The notes beneath the pieces were generated by a model. That model made no database searches, was not told the origin of the DNA, and saw nothing but the letters and a program-made list of their open reading frames with translations. This document shows, one piece after another, positions 1 to 7,480 of a stretch of DNA of 64,000 nucleotides (the first letter of the stretch is position 1; each line of letters begins with the position of its first letter). The position numbers were made by a program, and so were the translations under genes. Source of the stretch: Confluentibacter citreus. GTDB lineage: Bacteria > Bacteroidota > Bacteroidia > Flavobacteriales > Flavobacteriaceae. The stretch is from contig NZ_NIXN01000003.1 in the NCBI RefSeq assembly GCF_002807055.1, positions 186,001-250,000 of the forward strand, read 5' to 3'.

Positions 1-1176
1 ATTTCCAAGCATGAATTTTTGAGAAAACACGTTGTCTTTTGTAGCAATGGCAATAAAAACGGTTCCGACTTCTTCATCCGATTCACCTTTGGTTGGCCCA
101 GCATTTCCCGTAGTTGCAATGGCATAATCTGCTTTAAACATCCTTAAAACATGTTGCGCCATAGATTCTGCCACTTGAGAACTCACCACGGAATGTTCTG
201 CTATATCATCTTTGGAAACGCCTAAAATATCTATTTTAGATTCTGTGGCATAACTGACAATACTTCCTTTAAAATAGGCCGACGACCCAGCATTGGCAAC
301 AAATCGTTCGGCTATTTTTCCACCTGTGCAACTTTCAGCCGTGGCAATCGTCTTGCCAATGGCTGTTAATTTTTGCCCTATGGCCAGTTCAATAGATTCA
401 TCGTCATCATCAAAGTCAAAAAACTCATCCTTAACTAAAGGCAATAACTTATTAATTTCGTTTTGAACATCCGCTATAATTTGTTGTTCATCAAATCCTT
501 TGGCAGACAAACGCAACCTCATTCTTCCTAAATCGGGCAAATACGCCAACTTAATGTGTTTTGGAAGCGCATCTTCCCAAGACGCTATTCTATCGGCCAA
601 AGTGCTTTCGCCTAAACCATAAATCAACAAGGTTCTATGTAAAATAAAAGGATATTTAAACTTAGTTTTTAATCGAGGAAGTACCTCATTGCTGATTAAA
701 GCTTTCATTTCAAAAGGCACGCCCGGTAAGGAAATAAACACTTTGTTATCCTTTTCGAGCCACATCCCAGGGGCTGTTCCTAATGTATTCATTAAAACGG
801 TTGCTTTTGATGGCACCAATGCTTGATCGATGTTTACCTGCAACAAGGTCTGCCTAACATATTGCTTCCAAATGGATTCAATATTTGCTAAAACCGACGC
901 ATCCATTACTAAAGTATCGTCAAAATATTCCGCTATGGTTTTTTTAGTGATATCGTCTTTTGTGGGCCCTAAACCACCAGTACAAATAATGATATCAACC
1001 CGACTTTCAGCATCTTTAAACGCTGTTAAAATATGGGATTTATCGTCTTGAACGGAGGTAATTTGATAGACCGATACACCAATTTTGTTGAGTTCTTTTG
1101 CTATAAAAGCAGAATTTGTGTCAATAACTTGACCTATGAGAAGCTCATCGCCTATGGTGATTATTTCGGCTAACAT
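1..1176 (-). CDS. cinA: CinA family protein, nicotinamide-nucleotide amidase/competence-damage protein (3' end cut by window edge)
   Basis: The reading frame is open from the ATG at 1176 to base 1, so the C-terminus is missing. The N-terminal part is a MoaB/MogA-like molybdopterin-binding domain: it begins MLAEIITIGDELLIGQ and has the VTGGLGPTKDD motif near residue 70. The later part carries the CinA C-terminal amidase signature (TAESCTGG). In characterised relatives the C-terminal domain deamidates nicotinamide mononucleotide and the N-terminal domain is a pyrophosphatase. The start overlaps the stop of the upstream Hpt gene by one base (TAATG), so translation is probably coupled. Gene order on this strand is FAH hydrolase, Hpt, cinA. 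Family assignment is firm; the cellular role in this organism is inferred. Confidence 0.93.
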   Translation of the reverse strand, partial: MLAEIITIGDELLIGQVIDTNSAFIAKELNKIGVSVYQITSVQDDKSHILTAFKDAESRVDIIICTGGLGPTKDDITKKTIAEYFDDTLVMDASVLANIESIWKQYVRQTLLQVNIDQALVPSKATVLMNTLGTAPGMWLEKDNKVFISLPGVPFEMKALISNEVLPRLKTKFKYPFILHRTLLIYGLGESTLADRIASWEDALPKHIKLAYLPDLGRMRLRLSAKGFDEQQIIADVQNEINKLLPLVKDEFFDFDDDDESIELAIGQKLTAIGKTIATAESCTGGKIAERFVANAGSSAYFKGSIVSYATESKIDILGVSKDDIAEHSVVSSQVAESMAQHVLRMFKADYAIATTGNAGPTKGESDEEVGTVFIAIATKDNVFSQKFMLGN

Positions 1177-1517
1177 TATAAATTAAAATCTGATCTTATT
1201 TCATCAACAGCCCGTTCTACCGCAGCAATTACAATGTTTAGATGGGGTTTAATATCCATATCCTTTTTTTCGAATTTGCCCCAATCCTGCACTTCAATTA
1301 AAGTAGCAAGCACCCCAAGTTCGAATAAATCGATGGTAGGCTTCATTTTATGGGCCGCTTGATAGGCATTGTAATAATCTTTTTCGGCTACTGCTTTTTT
1401 TAACCGTTCGGCATCTTCGGGAACCTCCTCTAAAAATGCGGCCGCCAACGTGGCGATAAACTCTTCATCGTTGTCCGCCAATTCACGGACCCTAACTAAT
1501 TTGTAATGCTGTTCCAT
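1176..1517 (-). CDS. Stand-alone Hpt (histidine phosphotransfer) domain protein
   Basis: A 113-residue all-helical protein. It has the phosphotransfer motif AAHKMKPT with the candidate phospho-accepting His56 and a downstream LFELG segment, as in Hpt domains of phosphorelays. There is no kinase, receiver or membrane segment in the protein, and no two-component gene nearby, so its partner is unknown. It directly follows the FAH hydrolase (the stop of that gene abuts this ATG) and overlaps cinA by one base, so the three are probably co-transcribed. The family call rests on the HKxKP motif and length. A degenerate, non-phosphorylated Hpt fold cannot be excluded. Confidence 0.85.
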   Translation of the reverse strand: MEQHYKLVRVRELADNDEEFIATLAAAFLEEVPEDAERLKKAVAEKDYYNAYQAAHKMKPTIDLFELGVLATLIEVQDWGKFEKKDMDIKPHLNIVIAAVERAVDEIRSDFNL

Positions 1518-2129
1518 TTATTTTACTGTTATTGAAAACATTTGTTTATCTTCTATAAATCCTGAGAGCTTATCATTTACTTCAACTTTGCCTACACCGG
1601 CGGGAGTTCCCGTAAATATAATATCTCCTATCTTTAATGTGAAATATTTTGAAATATATTCTATCAATTCATCAATTTTCCACAACATGAGGCTTGTATT
1701 TCCGATTTGAACAATATTTTCGTTCTTTTTTAAAGAAAATTCAATGGCATTTACGTCCTGAATATCTTTAATGGGAATCCAATCACCTATCACGGCAGCA
1801 CCATCAAATGACTTTGCTTTTTCCCAAGGCAGGCCTTTTTCCTTTAATTTGGCTTGTACGTCGCGAGCGGTAAAATCGATTCCTAAACCAATCTCGTTGT
1901 AATATTTATGTGCAAATTTTTTATCAATGTGCTTTCCTATTCTATCAATCTTAACCAAAACCTCAACCTCATAATGGACATCATTCGAAAAATCCGGTAT
2001 AAAAAAAGGTTGCTTTTTTAACAAAATGGCCGTGTCTGGTTTTAAAAAAATAACAGGATCGGTCGGTTTTTCGTTTTCCAACTCTTTTATATGTTCTGCG
2101 TAATTTCTACCGATGCAGATGATTTTCAT
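1518..2129 (-). CDS. Fumarylacetoacetate hydrolase (FAH) family protein
   Basis: A 203-residue single-domain FAH-fold protein, the usual length for the small FAHD1/YcgM type. Metal ligands are visible: the ExE pair (Glu54, Glu56 in YEVEV) and Asp85 in GIDFTARD. The C-terminal GDIIFTGTPAGVG is the family signature. Relatives act as acylpyruvate hydrolases, oxaloacetate decarboxylases or isomerases of aromatic-degradation intermediates; the exact substrate cannot be read from sequence. It is the first gene of a tight unit with the Hpt protein and cinA. Upstream lies repeat-rich DNA (2130-2206) separating it from the exonuclease gene. Confidence 0.92.
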   Translation of the reverse strand: MKIICIGRNYAEHIKELENEKPTDPVIFLKPDTAILLKKQPFFIPDFSNDVHYEVEVLVKIDRIGKHIDKKFAHKYYNEIGLGIDFTARDVQAKLKEKGLPWEKAKSFDGAAVIGDWIPIKDIQDVNAIEFSLKKNENIVQIGNTSLMLWKIDELIEYISKYFTLKIGDIIFTGTPAGVGKVEVNDKLSGFIEDKQMFSITVK

Positions 2130-2186
2130 TCTAGATTTGTTAGATTTTTAGACTGACTTAGACTTGTTAGATTTTTAGATTTTTAG
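2130..2186. repeat. Degenerate TTAGA-rich intergenic tract
   Basis: The 57 bases between the FAH gene and the palindrome at 2187 consist almost entirely of TTAGA units spaced by short T or GAC runs (for example TTAGATTTTTAGAC). A similar tract is at 13378-13445. No function is known to me; it is non-coding and resembles low-complexity spacer seen between flavobacterial genes. Confidence 0.5.
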
Positions 2187-2206
2187 ATTCCTGCTTGCGC
2201 AGGAAT
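2187..2206. repeat. Dispersed palindrome ATTCCTGC-TTGC-GCAGGAAT (REP-like), copy 1
   Basis: A perfect 8-bp inverted repeat (ATTCCTGC / GCAGGAAT) with a four-base loop. The same arms with a different loop (GTAG) occur at 32741-32760, also between genes. Constant arms, variable loop and intergenic position are the properties of REP-type elements. No associated REP transposase is in the window. It could also act as a weak terminator or mRNA 3' stabiliser for the exonuclease transcript. Confidence 0.75.
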
Positions 2207-2213
2207 GAAAAAA

Positions 2214-2990
2214 TTAGCCAAGTTTGTTATTAAAATTTCTGAGTTTAATGGCTGTCAATACTTTTTTGGTGTACAACGGAAAATCGGCATTTAATAGCCA
2301 ACCAAAATAACCAGGTTCAGCTTCCAACACTTCTGTAACTAACTTCCCTTTATGCTTACCAAAAGCAAAACATTCTTCACCTTTTTTCGTATAACCTATA
2401 AACCCCGCAAAATCCGCAAATTGTTTTCTTGTGCTGAACTCCGCCAAAAACTTGGTATCATTTTCAATCTCTTTGTACTTCTCTATTTGGGCCTTTAAAA
2501 CTTCGTAAGTCGCATTAGTATCGGCTTCTGCTCCGTGGGCGCCTTCCAATTCTTTATTGCAATAAAATTGATAAGCAGCACTCAAGGTACGTTGTTCCAT
2601 TTTATGGAAAATAGTCTGTACATCTATGGACAATCTGTTTTTCATATCGAAATCCACTTCAGCACGCAACATTTCTTCAGCCAACAATGGAATATCAAAC
2701 CTATCGGAATTAAATCCCGCTAAATCTGAATCCTTAATCATATTATGTATGTCTTTGGCAACTTCTTTAAATGAAGGCTTATCAGCTACATCAGCATCTG
2801 TAATCCCATGAATGGCCGTAACTTCCTTAGGAATGGGCACTAGCGGATTAACCAGCCATGTTTTACGTTCTTCCTTACCATTCGGAAAGACTTTTAAAAC
2901 AGAAATTTCAACAATTTTGTCGGTCGTTATATTGACACCTGTGGTTTCTAAATCGAAAAAACAGATGGGTTTTGTTAAATTGAGTTGCAT
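2214..2990 (-). CDS. DEDDh 3'-5' exonuclease (DNA polymerase III epsilon-like)
   Basis: The start is placed at the ATG at 2990 (MQLNLTKP), giving 258 residues. The frame stays open 63 bases further upstream, but that extension does not look like exonuclease sequence. Exo I motif FFDLETTG places catalytic Asp13 and Glu15; further motifs are the AGFNSDRFD segment (ExoII-like) and HGAEADTNAT (ExoIIIe, His-x4-Asp). The C-terminal ~80 residues resemble the extra domain of flavobacterial epsilon-like proteins (FAFGKHKGK). It probably acts in DNA proofreading or repair. A near-match to the -7 box lies at 3012-3019 on this strand (TATCTTTA). Whether it is the replicative proofreader or a repair paralogue is not decidable here. 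Confidence 0.9.
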   Translation of the reverse strand: MQLNLTKPICFFDLETTGVNITTDKIVEISVLKVFPNGKEERKTWLVNPLVPIPKEVTAIHGITDADVADKPSFKEVAKDIHNMIKDSDLAGFNSDRFDIPLLAEEMLRAEVDFDMKNRLSIDVQTIFHKMEQRTLSAAYQFYCNKELEGAHGAEADTNATYEVLKAQIEKYKEIENDTKFLAEFSTRKQFADFAGFIGYTKKGEECFAFGKHKGKLVTEVLEAEPGYFGWLLNADFPLYTKKVLTAIKLRNFNNKLG

Positions 2991-3042
2991 AAGATATATT
3001 TTACAAATGTGTAAAGATACTAAATTGAAAAGTGTAGAAAAC

Positions 3043-3075
3043 AAAAAACCCAACCGTTTTATGGGTTGGATTTTG
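3043..3075 (-). terminator. Rho-independent-type terminator after the E2 gene
   Basis: On the minus strand a CCAACC/GGTTGG stem (3050-3055 with 3064-3069, loop of 8) is followed by a run of six T. It lies 20-50 bases beyond the stop of the E2 gene at 3094 and before the exonuclease start. Confidence 0.6.
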
Positions 3076-3093
3076 AATATAATTGAATGTTAT

Positions 3094-4491
3094 TTATATT
3101 TCTCTATTACTATCCCAAGCCTCCAAATAATCTTTCACGGCTTTTACAAATTGGCCACCAAGGGCACCATTGACGACTCTGTGATCGTAAGAATGGGACA
3201 AGAACATTTTATAACGAATGCCAATAAAATCACCTTCGGCAGTTTCTATCACAGCAGGTGTTTTTCGTATGGCACCCAGAGCCAAAATACCAACTTGTGG
3301 CTGATTGATGATGGGCGTTCCCATAATACTTCCAAACGAACCCACATTGGTTACGGTATACGTACCGCCTTGTGTATCGTCTGGCTTTAATTTCCCTGTT
3401 TTGGCACGATTCGCTAAATCGTTTACCTGTTTTGTCATACCAAACAAATTGAGCTGATCGGCATTTTTAATAACAGGCACTATTAAATTTCCATCAGGTA
3501 GCGATGCCGCCATACCCAGATTGATATTTTTCTTTTTGATTATTTTATCACCTTGAACAGAAATGTTCATCATGGGATAATCCCGAAGCGCTTTGGCAAT
3601 GGCTTCCATAAAAATAGGCGTGAACGTTAAATTTTCACCTGTACGTTTCATGAAATCATCTTTCACTTTTTGTCTCCAGTTCCAAATTTTAGTCACATCG
3701 GCCTCAATAAAACTTTGTACATGGGCAGACGTTTGAATGGATTCCATCATATGATGTGAAATGAGTTTCCCCATTCTGGTCATCTCCATAATCTCATCCT
3801 CACCACTTGGCATTATTGGCACTTGAGAAACTTTAGACGTTTCTTGAATGGTGTCTTTTACTACTGAAGTTTCCTGTAGAATCGGTTTAACTTCAGGTTG
3901 AACCGAAGGTGTTTCTGTAAGGACAACTTCTTCTTTATCTTGATGGCTTGTAGTTTCAACCTTGTTTTGGAAGGTATTCTGACCATTAGATTTATTTTCT
4001 ATATATGCTAGAATATCATCTTTAGTAACACGACCTTCTTTACCTGTTCCAGAAATCGTATCTAATTCCTGCTGGGAAATACCTTCTTGTTTTGCAATAT
4101 TTTTTACTAATGGAGAATAAAATCGTCCGTCGCTGGAAGCTAAAGGACTCACGGTTTCTTTAGCAACTTGCATGGTTTGGGCAACGTGCTCGGCAGCTTC
4201 TAAAACTTCTGGTTCTTCAATAAATGTAGAAGATTCTTCTTCAACATTGCCTTCAGTTTCAATAATGGCAATGACGTCGCCAACTTGCACCACGTCATCT
4301 ACATGAAAACATTTTTCAACTAAAACACCTTCCACCTCACTAGGCACTTCACTATCTACTTTATCTGTTGCTATTTCTAAAACAGCTTCATCAAGCTCAA
4401 TGGTGTCGCCAACTTCTTTTAACCATGATGTGATGGTTGCTTCTGCAACACTTTCTCCCATTTTTGGTAATTTAAGTTCAAATTTTGCCAT
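3094..4491 (-). CDS. 2-oxo acid dehydrogenase E2 component (dihydrolipoyllysine-residue acyltransferase)
   Basis: A 465-residue three-part E2 protein. Residues 1-80 form a lipoyl domain with the lipoylated Lys44 in EIATDKVDSE. Residues ~125-165 form the peripheral subunit-binding domain (SPLVKNIAKQEGIS). After a long acidic/Thr-rich linker, residues ~230-460 form the catalytic acyltransferase domain, ending with HSYDHRVVNGALGG around His437. Where most E2 enzymes have Asp in the HxxxDG motif, this one has Asn441. It transfers the acyl group from lipoate to CoA in a pyruvate-, oxoglutarate- or branched-chain-oxoacid dehydrogenase complex. The E1 and E3 genes are not adjacent. By domain pattern the branched-chain type is my best guess, not proven. 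Confidence 0.93.
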   Translation of the reverse strand: MAKFELKLPKMGESVAEATITSWLKEVGDTIELDEAVLEIATDKVDSEVPSEVEGVLVEKCFHVDDVVQVGDVIAIIETEGNVEEESSTFIEEPEVLEAAEHVAQTMQVAKETVSPLASSDGRFYSPLVKNIAKQEGISQQELDTISGTGKEGRVTKDDILAYIENKSNGQNTFQNKVETTSHQDKEEVVLTETPSVQPEVKPILQETSVVKDTIQETSKVSQVPIMPSGEDEIMEMTRMGKLISHHMMESIQTSAHVQSFIEADVTKIWNWRQKVKDDFMKRTGENLTFTPIFMEAIAKALRDYPMMNISVQGDKIIKKKNINLGMAASLPDGNLIVPVIKNADQLNLFGMTKQVNDLANRAKTGKLKPDDTQGGTYTVTNVGSFGSIMGTPIINQPQVGILALGAIRKTPAVIETAEGDFIGIRYKMFLSHSYDHRVVNGALGGQFVKAVKDYLEAWDSNREI

Positions 4492-4526
4492 ATTTATAAA
4501 GTAATCTGGTATTTTTATTTGTGATG

Positions 4527-4534
4527 CAAAATTA
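4527..4534 (-). promoter_or_regulatory. Bacteroidota -7 box upstream of the E2 gene
   Basis: The minus strand reads TAATTTTG, an exact match to TAnnTTTG, about 36 bases before the E2 start codon. No TTG was found at the usual ~19-21 base distance upstream, so it is only half a promoter match. Confidence 0.4.
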
Positions 4535-4622
4535 GTGAAAAATCAATAATTCTTTTAGATTAATCGAAAACTAATATTATTGATATACTAACAAACTGGC
4601 TTTAATTGATTTTAGTATTTCT

Positions 4623-5237
4623 TTATATCCTTGATTTAAAAGTTATGTCCCTTTTATATAATTCCTTCTCTATAAATTGGTTTGGATTGTAAATAACATT
4701 ATTGAGTGCCACATTCATAAGAGGCAAATCGTCCAAATGATCAGTAACAAATGTGTCTAATTGATAATTCCCAATGCTTTGAAGATATTGAAGCACATTG
4801 TTTTTCTTCACCTCACCTTTATTCTCGTAATCTGCGCTGTATGATTTAGTTGGAAATTCCGTTGCCAAACAAACATCAAATTTTTCATTTTTGGCAATAA
4901 TATTGGCATAGCAAGATGGCGCTGCTGTTGCTAAAATTTTTATGCTGAACTCTGGGTTGTATATTTCTTCTATATGTCTTTTGTGTTTTTTTATACTTTC
5001 CACAAACCTGCTATAATCTAATTTATATGGTTCTGTTGTTTTTAAAACATAATATTTCATCTTAGCATGTGTTACAAAACGAAACAATCTTAACAACATA
5101 ATCCAGAAAAGTGCTGAAAACAGGTAGAATTTAAATTTTCTAAAACTAAAAAAGACAATGAATTTCAGAAAATAATGGAACGTATTGATAGTGTAGAGTG
5201 TACCATCTAAATCGACTACTAAAACCCTTTTTTTCAA
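4623..5237 (-). CDS. HAD-superfamily phosphatase, possible phosphoribosyl-phosphatase
   Basis: 204 residues with the HAD core motifs: motif I VVDLDGTLY (Asp9 nucleophile, Asp11), motif II Thr104 in ILATAAP, a Lys pair at 144-145, and motif IV TDHLDD (Asp166, Asp169, Asp170). Residues ~20-60 are very hydrophobic and could be a membrane-contacting cap or a membrane segment. The only start that keeps motif I is TTG at 5237, four bases after the stop of the phosphoribosyltransferase gene. With that gene and a GT2 gene upstream it forms a tight operon. Taken alone it would be called phosphoserine-phosphatase-like. In context, removal of a 5-phosphate from a transferred ribosyl unit is the inferred role. 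Confidence 0.85.
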   Translation of the reverse strand: MKKRVLVVDLDGTLYTINTFHYFLKFIVFFSFRKFKFYLFSALFWIMLLRLFRFVTHAKMKYYVLKTTEPYKLDYSRFVESIKKHKRHIEEIYNPEFSIKILATAAPSCYANIIAKNEKFDVCLATEFPTKSYSADYENKGEVKKNNVLQYLQSIGNYQLDTFVTDHLDDLPLMNVALNNVIYNPNQFIEKELYKRDITFKSRI

Positions 5238-5241
5238 AATA

Positions 5242-5811
5242 CTATTCTTTGAAATCTTTAGACCACGGAAATCGTACTAAAACATCTTTAAATATATAAA
5301 AATCCGGCTTAACTATGGACTCTTCAATAGTCCATGAAATAACGGCTGTTTTTATTTGACAGTCATCAAAAATTCCAATCATATTATTTTTAACTATAAA
5401 CATGGTAGTTCCCGTATCGATGGCATCGTCAACCAAAAGTATTTTTTTTACCGGTTTATTTAAAGATATATTACAATCTATTACCTGTTTTAATAATTGT
5501 TCTTTGCTTATATCCTTTAAGCCATCTTTTATTTGATTGTGTTCATAGACCCTAAGACGATCCGCTATTTTTAATGGCATATATTTCAAAAGTATTTTGG
5601 CAAAAAAATTATTTTTGAAATTATCTTTTCTTTGGATTTTTACTACTTCGAAATATGAAGAATCAAATTTTTCCACATCCCTAAACTCGTTTAGAACAAA
5701 AGTTCCCCCATTTTGAACCCCTATAATAATATCTGGATAAAAATCTATTTGAGAAACCAATTCTGAACACTTCTGTTTAAAATCTTTGGTATTTAGTGTT
5801 ATTACCCTCAA
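5242..5811 (-). CDS. Type I phosphoribosyltransferase-domain protein, candidate glycan phosphoribosyltransferase
   Basis: 189 residues. The PRPP-binding loop LLVDDAIDTGTTM spans residues 125-137, with acidic pair Asp128/Asp129. The C-terminal VRFPWSKDF resembles purine-type PRTases. It starts with TTG at 5811, overlapping the TGA stop of the GT2 gene (TTGA), and is followed four bases after its stop by the HAD gene. Ordinary nucleotide-salvage PRTases are not normally coupled to a glycosyltransferase and a phosphatase. The arrangement instead recalls the two-step ribofuranose pathway of Klebsiella O antigens, where a PRT domain transfers 5-phosphoribose from PRPP to a glycan and a phosphatase trims it. 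That role is inference; a salvage PRTase or a ComF-like protein is the alternative. Confidence 0.85.
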   Translation of the reverse strand: MRVITLNTKDFKQKCSELVSQIDFYPDIIIGVQNGGTFVLNEFRDVEKFDSSYFEVVKIQRKDNFKNNFFAKILLKYMPLKIADRLRVYEHNQIKDGLKDISKEQLLKQVIDCNISLNKPVKKILLVDDAIDTGTTMFIVKNNMIGIFDDCQIKTAVISWTIEESIVKPDFYIFKDVLVRFPWSKDFKE

Positions 5812-6722
5812 TTATAAATGCGTTTAATGTCTCTATCCTTCATTTTCAATATTAAAATTCCCAATTTGTAAAAATCGAACAAATATAAGTTGACAAACCC
5901 TAGCGACAACATTTTTTTTAGCAAAGGTTGAAAAACTTTAAAACCAACTTCAATGATAGTTTTGAATTTCGCAACCCTAAAATACATATTCAAGAGGGAA
6001 ACATCTTTTATAAAACCTTTATCGCAATCTAAAAACCCTAGTATTTCAACAAGATTCCCTATAGCGGTTTCTGTACTGGAAATGTACTCGCTATTAGTCT
6101 CTAATTCGCCATTTAATATTGGGTTTTCAATATGTCTTACTTTTATATTTCCTTTTTTTAACTGAAAACCAAACAGTGTATCTTCATGTCCATACGAGGT
6201 TAGTCTCTCATCAAAGGATATGGTTTCAAATATTTTTCTGCTAACAACAAAGTTATGGGTCATAAATGATTTATGGGGATTTAAATTTCTTTCATCACTT
6301 ATTTTACTTTCCCTTACTTTACCATATTTCCATCTTAATCGCTTGTTCAGTTGGGGAGGCTGGTTTTCATAAACCCTACCACCACACAACACGGTGTTTG
6401 GGGTGGATTTTATTGCTTCAACATATTCAACTAAAAAAATATTCTTATGGACAATTGAATCACAATCCAAAAAAAGTAAATACTCATATTTTGCATACTT
6501 TAAAAATCGATTTCTAATGGCAGCCCTTCCAATGTTTTTTTCCAGTTTTATATAAGTGTGTTTTTTGCCTACATTTTCATTCTTTTCTTTGAAAAATATA
6601 TCGGAACAATCATCAATTAAAATTATTTCTGAAGGGACTTCTAAGGATTTGGACAAACTGTTCAATTTCTCCACCAAATTCACAACATCAAAATTATATA
6701 TGGGAATACATATTGAAATCAT
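5808..6722 (-). CDS. Glycosyltransferase family 2 protein
   Basis: 304 residues, GT-A fold. The N-terminus MISICIPIYNF and the nucleotide-binding acidic cluster LIDDCSD are followed by a DxD-type motif (FLDCDS). A later GHEDTLFG segment matches the ED acceptor/base region of GT2 enzymes. The C-terminal ~70 residues are hydrophobic and basic and may associate with the membrane. It is the first gene of the GT2-PRTase-HAD unit, overlapping the next gene by four bases. Donor and acceptor are unknown. The operon is far from the main polysaccharide locus, so it may decorate a different glycan such as a lipopolysaccharide core. Confidence 0.9.
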   Translation of the reverse strand: MISICIPIYNFDVVNLVEKLNSLSKSLEVPSEIILIDDCSDIFFKEKNENVGKKHTYIKLEKNIGRAAIRNRFLKYAKYEYLLFLDCDSIVHKNIFLVEYVEAIKSTPNTVLCGGRVYENQPPQLNKRLRWKYGKVRESKISDERNLNPHKSFMTHNFVVSRKIFETISFDERLTSYGHEDTLFGFQLKKGNIKVRHIENPILNGELETNSEYISSTETAIGNLVEILGFLDCDKGFIKDVSLLNMYFRVAKFKTIIEVGFKVFQPLLKKMLSLGFVNLYLFDFYKLGILILKMKDRDIKRIYN

Positions 6723-6751
6723 ATCTTAAAGACTATTCTAAATCAAAGGAA

Positions 6752-7369
6752 TTAAAGTTTTAATGTAGCTTCAAATGGGATTCTGTTAATAATACTGCGA
6801 CCTAAGGTAATTTCATCGGCATATTCCAATTCATCCCCTACCGATATCCCTCTTGCTATTGTTGATGTTAAAACATTGAATTCTTGAATTTTTCGGAATA
6901 TGTAAAAATTAGTAGTATCGCCTTCCATGGTAGAGCTTAGTGCAAAAATAAGCTCCTTTACTTTGCCTAGTTTTACTTTTTCAACCAATGATTCTATATT
7001 CAAATCATGGGGTCCAACACCATCCATAGGCGAAATTTTACCCCCCAAAACATGATACAATCCTTTAAAGGAACTTGTGTTTTCAATAGCCATAACATCC
7101 CTCACATCTTCAACAACACATATAATACCTTCATTCCGACTTGGGTTTGAACAAATATCACATACATCTACATCACTAATATTATGACACGATTTACAGA
7201 ATTTTATATCTTTTCGCATGGTTTGCAAAGCCTCAGACAGTGCTAAGGTTTGTTCTTTAGGCTGCCTTAGCATATGCAGCACCAAACGCAATGCAGTGCG
7301 CTTACCTATACCAGGAAGTTGGGACATTTCATTTACGGCACGTTCTAGCAATTTTGAAGAGAATTCCAT
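6752..7369 (-). CDS. recR: Recombination protein RecR
   Basis: The start is taken at ATG 7369 ([15 protein letters not shown]), giving 205 residues, the normal RecR length; the frame is open 48 bases further upstream without RecR-like sequence. It contains the helix-hairpin-helix [12 protein letters not shown], a four-Cys zinc finger ([16 protein letters not shown]), and a Toprim domain beginning [14 protein letters not shown]. RecR works with RecO and RecF to load RecA at gapped DNA. It lies 30 bases downstream of nothing related and is divergent from the symporter gene, sharing a short regulatory region. Confidence 0.97.
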   Translation of the reverse strand: MEFSSKLLERAVNEMSQLPGIGKRTALRLVLHMLRQPKEQTLALSEALQTMRKDIKFCKSCHNISDVDVCDICSNPSRNEGIICVVEDVRDVMAIENTSSFKGLYHVLGGKISPMDGVGPHDLNIESLVEKVKLGKVKELIFALSSTMEGDTTNFYIFRKIQEFNVLTSTIARGISVGDELEYADEITLGRSIINRIPFEATLKL

Positions 7370-7446
7370 AGATTGCGAATTTACAATTTTAGGTTTAATA
7401 ATAAATACCAAAACCATTTCAAAATATTAGCAATTGTTTTGGTGTG

Positions 7447-7454
7447 TAATTTTG
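7447..7454 (+). promoter_or_regulatory. Bacteroidota -7 box upstream of the symporter
   Basis: TAATTTTG matches TAnnTTTG exactly and ends 27 bases before the chosen ATG at 7481. A TTG lies too close (7434-7436) for the usual spacing. Its position supports the downstream start over the longer frame beginning at 7373. Confidence 0.4.
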
Positions 7455-7480
7455 TATATTTCGCCTACCTAATTCAAGTT

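Noticed and set aside
2812-3390. 192-codon plus-strand open frame
   Set aside because: It lies opposite the exonuclease start and the E2 catalytic domain, both well-supported. Its translation shows no domain.
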